A stretch of DNA of 28,803 bases, from the NCBI RefSeq assembly GCF_000003815.2, contig NC_049988.1:18079678-18108480 (forward strand). Reading direction: 5' to 3'. Shown in pieces: positions 19,269 to 28,803 of this stretch (the first letter of the stretch is position 1; each line of letters starts with the position of its first letter). The translations under genes were made by a program, and so were the position numbers. The stretch comes from Branchiostoma floridae (Eukaryota > Chordata > Leptocardii > Amphioxiformes > Branchiostomatidae). The notes beneath the pieces were generated by a model. That model worked only from the letters and a program-made list of their open reading frames with translations, was not told the origin of the DNA and did not search any database.

Positions 19269-22200
19269 TTACAAGTAAGTGTCCTCTAGTTCATCTATCT
19301 CCTCTGCTGTCATTTCATCCACTGATTTTGTTGGACTGGACAAATTCTGTTTTTCGTCTTTTTCCAGGGAGTCCCCCTGTCCCTGAATCTCAGAACTTTG
19401 TTCCATTGTTTGTTTTTGTTCCGCCATAACCTCTGACATTTGACCCTCTATGTCAACCCCTTGCCTGTTCTCTACCTGATGATCCCCACGCTCTATGTTA
19501 TCTGCACTGGAAGATTCGTCTGTTTGTCTTGTTTCTGGTGGTCTTTCCTCTACATTAGTGCTTAAAACAGTCAAATCTGTCACATTAGTTTCTGTGGAGT
19601 CAGAGCTGCTTGCCTCTGTACTTTCCTCCCTGTTAGTGCTATCATCATTCCTCCCTGTAACTAACCCTGCTGTCTGACTTTCTTCCCTTGTTTCTACAGT
19701 CTCTTTCTCTGCCATATCTGTAATAACTGTGGGGTCCTGATTTTCCTGTGCACTGTTTTCGCTAGACTCGAGGTTGATATCAACCTGTTCTACCTGCTTT
19801 TCTGTGACTTCTTCCCGACATTCTGAGACCTTGACCTCATCTGGTACATTCATATCACATTCCTCAGCAACATTTTGTACATTTTTCCTTTCCCCTTCAT
19901 TATGTGATGAAAGAAAGCTGTCAGATTCAGCTTCAACCACTTCCGTAGGCACACCTTGCTGCTGTTCAACATTCTCTTCAGCAAGAACTTTACCAGGTAC
20001 AGTAATACTAGGTGTAGGCTCCACTGAACAATGTGATACATCTTCTTTACCCTCGTCTACAACATCCTCATCTACAACATCTTTCAAAGCTTTCTCAACA
20101 TCATCAACTGCATCCTGCTGTGCAAGTACATCTGTGTCTTCCTTATCTGTTTTGTCTGCTTCTATCTTAGAAATAGCATCATTCTGAGAAGTGGTATGAC
20201 TATTTTCTGATGAACTGTCCTTTTCTTCTTCCTTCCTTAATGCAGCCATTCCTTCAAATGTTGCTCCATCCTCGGTGTTGTTTCTATCTACCGCTGTTAC
20301 CTTTGCTGTCGGCCCTTGCTCCACTGCTTGTTTTGGTACTGCTGCGGCCGTTCCTTCAGTGTTACTTCCTCCCTCCACAGCTTGCACAGATTCTGCTGTA
20401 CATGAAGCTGTTGCCACAGTGGTACACCCTCCCTCTGTAACGTCCTGTGAACTTGAGGAGTAACCCTCCCCCACGCTGCTGTGAGAAGTGAACGATCCCC
20501 CCCTGTCCCTCCTGCTGAGGCTAGTGTTGTCCGTCTGTGCGATCATGGAGGCGTCGTCTGTGGTGGAGTCTGTGTCCAGGCTGTGGCCGTCATCAAGGTC
20601 CGAGTACTGAGAACAGGAATCCACATCTAGGAAAATATGAAAAAAATGTTAGGCCTAGGAAAAATAATGTTGTGTTTCGTGTTACAGGACTGAAAAAATT
20701 CTGACTGATAACTATGGGTATGTGACTCCACAACACCCCCCAAAGAAAGCCTAGAGTCGGCAGGTTTGTCTCGGATAGGACAGGAAACACAACATTCATC
20801 TAGGAAAAGATGGCAAAAAAGTTAGCTTTTACATTAAAAATGCTAACCTTTACTAGCCTAGGCTACATATCTGATTACTACTGGGGATCCTTGTACTCAC
20901 TGCCCTGTCTTCATCACTAGTGATTATGAAAAAGTCAACTATTAGATTTTACCATTGTTGGGGGTTTAAGTGACAATGTGTAGTCTGTTAGTTTTAGTGC
21001 TGAATTCCTGGACTACTTTAAGGACACCGCTTGCTATATTTGCTTACAAACTGTTGAAAATTGGAAAAAAATGTCAATAAATGTACAAAATGGTTTTCTA
21101 GGTATTGTTGTCTGATGAATTGAAATCCACCACCCGTACCATCGAGGTTGATTTCCGGCAGGTCGTCGCGGTCAGCCTCGGCCCCCACCCCCGCGCTGCG
21201 CGGCTCCTTGAGAAGTTGTCGGTTGCGGTGGATCTCGTCTGAGATGCTCTCCAGGTTCTTTAAGGCCTCCCTGTACTTGACCTTAGAAGCTGACACGGCC
21301 TTCTGAAGGTCTTCCACGTTCTGTTTCTGTTGCTATGGAAACAGGTAGGACAAGATTACGTTTCCAATTCGAAAGGTTATAACAAATGGGTACTAGAAAA
21401 CCTTTCTTAAACAAGCTTAACTCAATTTTTCTGTAAATATGTTTAACTTAGTCTGTTTTAACTAGGGCATCATCGAATACCTGCTGAACATACTAAGAAA
21501 TGGTAAACCTCTTGCAAAACAAAGCAAAAAATGAATAAACAAAGGTTCAAACAAACAAAAAAACTATATTTTTGTACCATGAATGCAGTACAAGCATAAT
21601 GCATGTCCACCATATCGAAAATTTGCTCTGCACAAGACAATGGATTTGTTTTACCACCAGAACATCAAACCCAATATATACCAAAACTAAGTTTACTTAA
21701 CCCTCTCAACACGTCATATAATTTTTTCCTGTATACCATATACGACATATAATTTCAGTCTATACAGGTGTCAATTAGTACTTTTTGTGTATTATTATTA
21801 CAGCTGTTATGTAAGGAGTAGACTAGGAAAACTATATATTGCTGGAAAGCTCACAGAATGGCCTTTCCAAAACAAGCAAAATAAATATCATACCATCAAT
21901 CTGAGGACAGCAATCGTCATGGAAACCACTCAAAAACACATTTGCAACACTCCCAAAAAAAGCTTCACAAAAGAAAACATTTGGCTAGGGACTGAGTTTT
22001 TTGTGTCATTTATCATAAAACTATGTAGAAATACTCAATTATACATACACAATGCTGGTATGCTGTTAGAATGACCAAAAACTAAAAATCAAAGCATGAT
22101 TTCAAATAAGTTCAGTGTTGATAAACAAATGTTCACCCCAATAAACAGTTGTGCCCCCCTCCCCACACCTGTAGTTGTACTATTGAAATAATGAATATGC

Positions 22201-25200
22201 CTTGTGCTAAATGGCAAATTATTTTTCTGGATGTTCTCCACATATCAGGGAGTCAAATAAATCCTATTACTTATGACTTGGGTAGAGAAACAGGTATCAG
22301 AGTATCTAAAATGTTAATTAAGACCAGTGACCTTTCTGACCTGACCTGGTCCTCCTCATGCCCAAGAAAAACAACAAGGAAGCATGCATGTAGAACTCAT
22401 TAGACACGGTGATATCAGCTCATTTGATCTCAACAAAAACAGCTGGGTGTTTGCCTTGCTGTCCCTCAAGGATTTCCCTGTCATCACTCCTGTAAGCCAC
22501 CAACAAAATTATCCACCAAATTGTCTCCATTTCTGCTAAATTTACTAAATAAACCTGTAGAAAACTGAAGCCAAAACACACGCTGGAGGCCTCAGAAACA
22601 GGGCTCAAATGCTACATCCCTTCTGGTTGGTCAAAGATACAAGCATCCTGATTGGCAGACTTTGCCAAATTTCCCATTTCACAGTAGTCAGTTTGAATTT
22701 CCCGCCGGAATTAAACCTGAAGCCACGATCGTGGCTTCTCGTGTCCTATGGGAAAGCCACGATAGTGGCTTCTCGTGCTGAGAGGGTTAATACATTTTGT
22801 TGTGAGGACAATTAAGTATATAAACTCTCAAAACTTTGGAAAAATTGTCCTTTGTGTAGAAGGACTTGGATAATACTTCCTGTTTTTTCACCACGTGAAC
22901 ACAAATGTAAATAAAAACAAAATGTTATGTTGATTGGTTTCTTTTGCAATCTGTAAAACTGTTCTACCTTACATTTGTATATATACTATACACTAAATGA
23001 CTTACCAGAAGTTGTAGCTCAAAACTAGTCTTGACATCAAAGTATGGCCTGAGAAAAACAAACATAGCAGGTAAATATTGATCATGGTAAGGAGTTAAGG
23101 AACATTGCAACTATAGCAAATTACTACAGTACAGAGGCTGAGTCAGTCAAATATCTCATTCTGTGAGTCCAATTTTAGAGTTGGAGAACAGTTTATCTCT
23201 GACATAATATACATGTATTTTACTTAGCCTGAGTATCAGTCTAGTTTAAAGGTGCAGGCCAGGCAGACGGCGAGTAAGCATCTACCTACCAAAAAAAAAT
23301 GTACCATTGTCTCCCGAGACAGATGGATGCCAACAATATAATACACCCCCCTATGGGAGCCCCAGTAAACTAACCAGGCTGATACTCAGGCTATGTCTTA
23401 TACTAACCCAGATGAACTTTTATGTTAAGTGTTGATAGAATAGGACACAAAATCAACATACTTGGTAAATTGTACAGCAAATTACTACAAACTATAGGCT
23501 GAGTCAGTCAAAAATCTGTGAGTCCAACTATTTAGTTGGAGAATAATTCATCTCTTCATAATGTAAACCCAGATTTGTGTTGATAGAAATCTAAAAAAAA
23601 CGACATACTTGGTTTTCACGATGACTTTCTTCAGTGACTTCTCTAACTGTTGCAGCTTCTGATTGGCTGTTGTGTAGGCCTCGGCTTTCTGCTGGTGGTC
23701 GTGTTCGCTCTTCGATCGCATCTGTTCTGCCTCCATCACCTGGGGGGCAAATGAAGAGTTTTACCGACAGAAAAACAGTACTTTTTCTTTCTTCTTCTGC
23801 CCCACCCCTTCCCCTATAAGATGTCTGGAAGAGGGACACCACGGATCTTGATGATGATATTGAGACCAATAACTAGGAGGACCTTGCAAATGACAGATCC
23901 AGGCAGCTAAAAGCAGAAGAAAAGCAGATCCAGACAAAAGAACTTTGCAACTCATCTGAGTCAGCCAACAGATGTGCCAGAGACTGTCATTCTTGTATAG
24001 GACTGTTTATCTATGCTACCATATTGGCAGCTTCTAATCAATAAGGATTTTACCATGGTCAATGCTGAGGAGACCCCCCTTCCCTGTCATGCTACTGTAA
24101 ATACATACCTACCTACCTAAATATCCAAAAACATAAACACAAAGACATACACACAAAAAACAATACTACTATTTTGAATGCATTTGTTGTAGGTGAAAAT
24201 AAGATTTAGCAATGAATGTTATTAGTTCTAAGGACAAAAAACATCTAACACGAAATGGCATTATCATCATATTCATTCTTCAAAACAAAAAAACTTGTGT
24301 AAAGCCTGCTGATTGGTCACCCATGACCTTTGACCTGACCTTCATGGTGGCGTGGTTCAGCATCTCCTGCCAGGCGGAGTCGAACTGTCTCTTCTCGTCC
24401 GCGTCGCTGAACAGTCGCTGTTCCGCCAGCGAGATGGTTTCTCGAGCAGCGCGGTGGATCCCGTTGGCTCGCTGGTACTCCACGGCTGCCTTCTGCGCTT
24501 CTATCTGTGCCTGTTTTATGGCAGATACAGTGTACAATGTAGTTCATGTATCTATTATAATGTATATATCATACAAGTTTGTGACTTTACTGACACTTAT
24601 CTTAAGATATATAGGCTACACACATGGGGCTGTGTAGCATAACTGCAGGCCCAGAAACAAGAGGTCCTGAGTTCGAATCCTTGGGAAAGGCACTTAACAT
24701 CCCTTTCCTCATTCTATCCTGGTGTTAAAAAGGGTACCTGACTTCTGTTGGGGAGGTAAAAGGGTGTCACTAGTAATTCACCTTTGGTAAAAGGGATTTA
24801 TATACTTTGAGTACCTACTGTCTGGCAAAATACACCTGGTGATTATAGTCACAGTTTTATAATTGAGGTCTAACAACTGAACATAGTACATTCTGTAACA
24901 TTCACATTACACACAACTGTTTATCTACAGGAACAGCAAAATGGTGGATCATAATAATTGTGTGCAGCTTTTGTGCCATACCCACATAACCTTTTTTCTT
25001 TATGTTGTACAGTAGTATTCGTATGATTGGTATGAGCTGCATATCATCTGTTATGATGCTAATATACAGACTCCTTTGAACTTGATTTAAAAATGAAAAA
25101 ATAAACAAAATATACCTGTTTGGCCATTTTCTTGGCGTCATAGTACGGCCGTGCCTTCTGTACAGACTTCCCCATCTTCTTAGACAACAGGTTCAGCTTC

Positions 25201-25834
25201 TGGGTGGACTCTGTTAGGGTTTGTCGGAACAGTGCACGGGCTTCCTGTAGGATACATGTATGGGAGACTTAGAAATGGTCTGCATGGGGGACCAGTCGAT
25301 GCTGAACATTAAATTTTGGAGGGGAACACCTTATGGTAAATCAACGCTAATTGGTAACTTGACAAGCATTTTCCTTTTACTTAATTACTACCCCGGTATG
25401 CTACATGTAGATCTGGATATCTAAGCTTCAGAATAATATGGAATAATCTAATGGATCTGCTCCCAAAAACCTTTTGCAGGAAAAATTAGACAGTTCACTT
25501 TTAAGCAAATAGTCCTCCTGCGTTTACCAAGTGTTCTTGGCCCTCTTAATTCTACCATTAAGCATTGCCAGGACCCCCCATGCAGACCCTCAATGATGTC
25601 GTCTTTAAAGTATGTTTCATATTCAATGTTCCAAACTGACAGAAACAGCTGCGTTTATACTGATACTGAACAGTTGGAGTGTGTCAATACTATACAGGAT
25701 GCTTTGGACAATGAACCGTGAGGTGGTTTAATGCCAAATATGCAATCCAAACAAACAAAGAGAATACTTACATCCAACTCTGCCTCTAATTTGTTAATCT
25801 CATTGCTGGCAGCATTCAGTCTCTCCAACTCTTC
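19269..25834 (-). CDS. SH3BP5: SH3BP5 (Sab) orthologue, Rab11 GEF family, N-terminus outside or unseen
   Basis: Minus-strand exons: 25834-25772, 25244-25116, 24510-24340, 23739-23609, 23048-23006, 21332-21140, 20626-19269. All junction phases agree; 695 residues plus stop are present. The first visible exon starts EELERLNAASNEINKLEAEL and needs an upstream exon in phase 0. The coiled-coil core matches vertebrate SH3BP5 closely: RAARETISLAEQRLF, KRQFDSAWQEMLNHAT, VMEAEQ, KPYF, KNLESISDEIH, then DSCS. Family members are guanine nucleotide exchange factors for Rab11; vertebrate SH3BP5 also binds BTK's SH3 domain and JNK at the mitochondrial outer membrane. The core is well conserved, so GEF activity is likely. 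The last exon encodes a roughly 450-residue Glu/Ser/Thr/Val-rich, acidic, probably disordered tail ending DELEDTYL, far longer than the tail of the vertebrate protein (about 455 residues in total). SH3BP5 versus SH3BP5L cannot be separated here; lancelets would be expected to have the single ancestor. Confidence 0.95.
20626..20830 (-). other. Duplicated splice acceptor before the last SH3BP5 exon
   Basis: On the minus strand CTAAC-T(6-7)-...CAT.TTTTCCTAGATG occurs twice, ending at 20800 (AG) and again at 20627 (AG), 173 bases apart. The sequence just after each also matches partly (TTCCTGTYCT...). Use of the distal acceptor at 20800 would shift the frame and give a 57-residue ending (starting DECCVSCPIRDK) that stops exactly at the proximal acceptor, instead of the 450-residue tail. 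Confidence 0.55.
21697..22790. mobile_element. piggyBac-like non-autonomous element (TTAA ends)
   Basis: TTAA followed by CCCTCTCAACACG starts the element at 21697; CGTGCTGAGAGGG followed by TTAA ends it at 22790. TTAA target duplication and CCC-starting ends are the signature of the piggyBac superfamily. The right subterminal part holds the perfect 20-base palindrome GAAGCCACGATCGTGGCTTC and a near copy of it 29 bases further on. About 1.09 kb long, it encodes no transposase, and it lies in the intron before exon 21332-21140 of SH3BP5. The 5' and 3' halves share only the short ends, so it is not a simple foldback. Confidence 0.7.
23116..23208. repeat. Direct repeat, left copy, flanking a MITE
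   Basis: GCAAATTACTACA...GGCTGAGTCAGTCAAA..ATCT...TGTGAGTCCAA...TTGGAGAA..TCTCT is repeated at 23477-23562 in the same orientation. The two copies, 361 bases apart, enclose the TA-flanked element at 23225-23393, suggesting a segmental duplication in this intron. Confidence 0.7.
23225..23393. mobile_element. TA-flanked MITE (TAGCCTGAGTATCAG ends)
   Basis: The left end TAGCCTGAGTATCAGTCTAGTT faces the right end CTAACCAGGCTGATACTCAGGCTA, reverse complements over 15 bases and then imperfectly. TA at each outer edge fits a Tc1/mariner-type target. It lies in an SH3BP5 intron and shares the TAGCCTG terminus with the element at 2184-2285. Confidence 0.7.
23477..23562. repeat. Direct repeat, right copy, flanking a MITE
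   Basis: This is the second copy of the block at 23116-23208, with an internal five-base deletion (ATCT...TGTGAGTCC) and scattered substitutions. It ends about 45 bases before the 3' boundary of exon 23739-23609. Confidence 0.7.
24626..24800 (+). mobile_element. tRNA-derived SINE with B box and conserved body
   Basis: A head with GTCCTGAGTTCGAATCC (B box at about 24669-24680) is followed by GGGAAAGGCACTTAACATCC, TTTCCTC, CTGGTGTTAA, GGGTACCTGACTTCTGTTGG and GGAGGTAAAAGGG. The same body occurs, headless, at 17012-17165. The sense of the SINE is opposite to the host SH3BP5 gene. Confidence 0.7.
25277..25588. mobile_element. 312-bp element with GGTCTGCATGGGGG inverted ends
   Basis: GGTCTGCATGGGGGACC at 25277-25293 faces GGACCCCCCATGCAGACC at 25571-25588, with similarity continuing inward (GATGCTGAA versus CAATGCTTAA). 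It lies between the first two visible SH3BP5 exons. GACCCCCC..TGCAGACCCTCA also recurs at about 27093-27112 and, more loosely, at 26863-26886, so relatives of this family lie upstream. No target duplication is certain. Confidence 0.6.
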
Positions 25835-25839
25835 CTGGA

Positions 25840-28215
25840 AAGCATAAAAAAAGCATGTTACAATACAAAAATTACAATACACAATATACTTTCAGCTCAA
25901 TACTTCTCTTGGTGTTGTTTATTTCTTCAGCTCTGTGAAAATTGGAGGTATTGTTTTTTGTTTGCATGTTTGTGTGTTATGTGTTTCAGCAGCAGTATCT
26001 TACGATCCTCCGTATGTATTGTGATCATATATGGTATACAAAAAAGTATAATATGAACAAAAAGTTGAAGGCAGATGACCTTCGTACTGCAGCAGATCGT
26101 CTTGACAGAATGGCACATTTCTGTCAAGGCATACATGTATATTTAAAGTTTAAACACTTTTAATTTTTTTAATTCTAGGCACCAAATGAGATTGCATATT
26201 CTTCCTGAAATTTATGTTGGTAGTTCAAGCCCTGATTGCAATATTTACACATATAACTCCTAAAAAGGAAGAGACAGTAGACTAAATAAGGTTTACCGGT
26301 AACCTAAGCCAGCCTCCCTACTACTGAGTACTAGAGTTATAAACAACCTGACTCAGTCTGCCAGCTATCTTGTATACTGGCATATCTCCAACTTCAAATA
26401 AGGCAACTGGACAAAACTCTTCACTGGCAAAATTATGAGAGTTGACTTTTTTTGCACCATGAATTACATGCTAATGAGCTTTATTTAAAGTAACATATTA
26501 TTCTGGCTGTGGATATACTGGCATTAAGAATTAAAAACAACTCTTCAAGTAAGTACAGTTGTAATTATTATAAAATCGAAGTAGATCAATGCTATATATA
26601 CTCTCTTTAAACATGTACCATGCTAATTTGACACCCGAGATGGTCCTGCACACCCCTATATTTAATCTAAAGATTAACCAATGGTACAGCCCTATCACTA
26701 TCCCTTAATCATGAGCCTAATTCGGCCCCATCCAGTCTAATTAATTAAACCATCCAATGGGAAGTACACTGACTAATTGGGCGCCCCATCAGTATTGTGG
26801 TATGAGATTGTACCAGATTCCCCAGCTGTGCTCAGGGACAGATGAGACTCTTACACTTACAGGGCTGGCAGGGCCCCAAATAAGTCCTCCATGATTCTTG
26901 TAACTATTAAACGAGGATCTGCATGCTCTTTTCCGTGAGGCGTATGCAGCCTATTTTTATATCCCGTAACTAGTAAGAAAAACCTTCCTATCTGCGTAAT
27001 TCACAGCGTGGCAACCAAATTTAGCGCATTTGCCTAAATTCCTTGATTTAGTGTAATACGTAGGGGGTTCTTCAGCGTAAATCGTTGTTGGGACCCCCCT
27101 TGCAGACCCTCAAATAAGTCCACCATGATTCTGATCAGACTTTGGGTGAGAAACGTCACAAAACTGTACCACAAACTTCAGCCACAAAATAACAGGACAG
27201 CATAATAGGAAGGAGGAAGTCACAGTGTTTTACAGTGCCCCGGAAGCAACATACTAACATAGAGAACTCCAGAAATCACGGAAGATATAGGTCACACCAA
27301 AACGCACTACATGAATACAATGAAAGGGCTACAAATGTCACGGAAGCATTGAAAATGGAAGCCTGCTGCTGGCACAAAGCATTCGCAATCCTACATTTTG
27401 CAGACATGTGAGCAGATATGGGCAAAAGGAGGTACAGAAACTGGGCTACGCCCTGCCTTTCGTATCCTGTAGATGTTCCCGTCCCCGCAGAAAGTTTCCA
27501 CGGAAGCCAGGCCGGACATTTTGAGCCCCTGTGTTGTTGACAGAGATCTGTCCTGCACAGAAGTCCTGGATCTATTCATACCAGATGGGAGGCAAATATC
27601 CCAGCATTCCTGCTGCTAGGGTCTTTAGAGATGGAAATGGAGTGTGCCAAGTTTCCCCAGGGGTCAACTCAGGTCAGGGGAGGGGGCGGGGCTTGGCAGG
27701 GATACCGTATATCTGGAAATAATCATACTGGATTTATTTTTGAAGTTCTTTTTTTCATCATGACACCACAAATCCTCATAGCTGACTCTAGCTTAAGATT
27801 TTTTTCTGTCTGACTCAAGGCTTGTTTGGGACTCAATGGGAGCTAACATTACTTTATACTTGTTCTTTGCTAAATCTGTTACTTTTGCTGACAAAAATGC
27901 CTTTTCCTAGATTTCACACCAGAAAATTCAGATTTTTTTCATGGACAAGGTGAAATTTTTATCTGTCTCAACAAGCAAATTTTTATCCTCGATCCAGGGA
28001 CAGACATCTAGAGAGGGGTCCTGGAAACTACCCTGACACAAATATTACAATTTCATTGAACTGCTACACACTGTAGTACCTGAAACAGTTTCAACTACCA
28101 ACTTCAAACAAAAATCTGCAAAAATCTCTGTTCCCTCTTACTGTAAAACATTCATTTCCTCAGTTCCTGTTGAAATAAATGCATTTAAAGTAGGTTACTC
28201 TTACCGGGATGGGGT
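25840..28215. other. No gene seen; probably upstream intron of SH3BP5
   Basis: I searched the minus strand for an exon ending in phase 0 just before EELERLN and found none that is convincing. Related GACCCCCC/CAAATAAGTCC-TCCATGATTCT blocks occur at 26863-26905 and 27090-27130. A minus-strand frame at 27391-27579 has no donor in a usable phase. The start of the gene is therefore probably beyond 28803. Confidence 0.5.
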
Positions 28216-28220
28216 TTTGT

Positions 28221-28272
28221 GCGCGTGAAAAATCTGCGCGTGAAAACTTGCGCGTGAATAATCTGCGCGTGA
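28221..28272 (+). repeat. Four phased GCGCGTGA repeats, 14-15 bp apart
   Basis: GCGCGTGA begins at 28221, 28236, 28250 and 28265, separated by AAA/ATCT-type linkers. A fifth copy is at 28467, and inverted copies TCACGCGC occur at 28442 and near 28784, with a last TCACGC at the window edge. The array is cut by the end of the window, so its full extent is unknown. Confidence 0.8.
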
Positions 28273-28274
28273 CA

Positions 28275-28803
28275 ATATGCAAATTAGCTGATTCCCAAGG
28301 GATTCAAAAAATATTTGCAGTTTTAAACTTAAAAAGCTGAAACAAGATGGCACAGAATGGAATTAAGTATTGTATTGTTGCATTCTAGGGTACAAAATGT
28401 CGATCTGATTGATTTTCAAGTGATTTTCAAATGTTAAGTTTTCACGCGCAAAAAAGTTTGAAATCTGCGCGTGAAACAATCTGCTTCAAAAAAGATGAAA
28501 TGAAGCTTCTAGAATGGAGAAAAGCCTCAAATTGTAACATTTTACAATATAAAACCTCATACACACACGTACAAGTAATTTTTCCATGTATTTCTGTGAT
28601 ATTAATGGGATTTTGGATTGTTCAAAATATGCAAATGAATCTATTCCCAAGGGATCTAAAAATCAGGATTTTTTGAAACCAAAAATTCTGGTTACATATG
28701 GGAAATTATATCATAGGATCAAATTTTTCTGCCTTAGAATTCTTACTGCACATTTTCTGACATATTTCAGGAACTTTATTTTTTCACGCGCAAATTTTCA
28801 CGC
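28275..28803. repeat. Larger repeat unit around ATATGCAAAT...TTCCCAAGGGAT
   Basis: AATATGCAAATTAGCTGATTCCCAAGGGATTC at about 28274-28305 recurs as AATATGCAAATGAATCTATTCCCAAGGGATCT at about 28626-28658. Together with the GCGCGTGA motifs and the hairpin TTTTCACGCGCA...TGCGCGTGAAA at 28440-28474, this makes a compound repeat of about 350 bases that continues off the right edge. No coding potential. Confidence 0.6.

Noticed and set aside
19495-20463. Plus-strand and alternative-frame ORFs across 19495-20463
   Set aside because: Shadows of the long, low-complexity last exon of SH3BP5 on the minus strand.
20593-20799. Minus-strand frame with MNVVFPVLS and SVLGP, reminiscent of the FPVLGP motif of vertebrate SH3BP5
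   Set aside because: It is in the wrong phase for both acceptors and the two pieces are in separate parts of an intron; similarity is most likely coincidence.
24626-24700. Possible tRNA gene with GGTCCTGAGTTCGAATCC
   Set aside because: B box only; no paired acceptor stem or anticodon arm. It is the head of a SINE.
27391-27579. Minus-strand frame starting MNRSRTSVQDRSL as a possible SH3BP5 first exon
   Set aside because: No good donor in phase 0 and no resemblance to the acidic N-terminus of the family.
28221-28272. CRISPR-like regular repeats
   Set aside because: Repeats are 8-10 bases with 5-7-base gaps in animal DNA, far too short for repeat-spacer units.

Overview
The window reads as intron-rich, transposon-rich animal DNA. 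I infer an invertebrate deuterostome, most likely a lancelet (Branchiostoma): there are short exons in long introns, many small inverted-repeat elements and tRNA-derived SINEs, a clear animal SH3BP5 orthologue, and a type II membrane protein of the kind lancelets carry in large families. The species call is inference; the exon structures below are read directly from the sequence.

Layout. 1-3.3 kb holds no gene I can support, only mobile and repeat DNA: a 225-bp Harbinger-type MITE, a duplicated ~50-bp block, a hairpin MITE and TTCGCGG repeats. 3.45-9.22 kb (+) is a ten-exon gene for a predicted 450-residue secreted protein: a signal peptide followed by two tandem GON domains, the C-terminal domain of the ADAMTS9/ADAMTS20/GON-1 proteases. 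No protease part is visible. Each GON domain is one four-exon cassette bounded by phase-1 introns, and the two cassettes are locally almost identical. Its introns hold a hammerhead-like hairpin, a 366-bp foldback MITE, a tRNA-SINE head, a minisatellite of repeated splice-donor-like motifs and a CT-rich microsatellite. 9.68-10.53 kb is a degenerate tandem repeat. At 10.71 kb a 49-codon ORF looks like a small secreted basic peptide.

12.7-16.9 kb (+) carries a single-pass type II membrane protein: a cytoplasmic exon, a transmembrane exon and a strongly coiled-coil exon whose exact join I could not settle. A second copy of the Harbinger-type MITE sits 16 bp after its first exon. 17-19.27 kb is AT-rich with a SINE body and probably includes the 3' UTR of the next gene.

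19.27-25.83 kb (-) carries seven exons of an SH3BP5/Sab (Rab11 GEF family) orthologue, complete except for its N-terminal exon(s), which should lie beyond the right edge or in an exon I could not find. Its last exon encodes an unusually long acidic tail of about 450 residues, and a duplicated splice acceptor could replace that tail with a 57-residue one. Its introns contain a piggyBac-like TTAA-flanked element, two other terminal-inverted-repeat elements and a SINE. 25.8-28.8 kb holds only repeats, including phased GCGCGTGA motifs.

The three genes have no evident shared pathway. The points most worth checking are the stand-alone tandem GON protein with mosaic cassette identity and the alternative-tail acceptor of SH3BP5.
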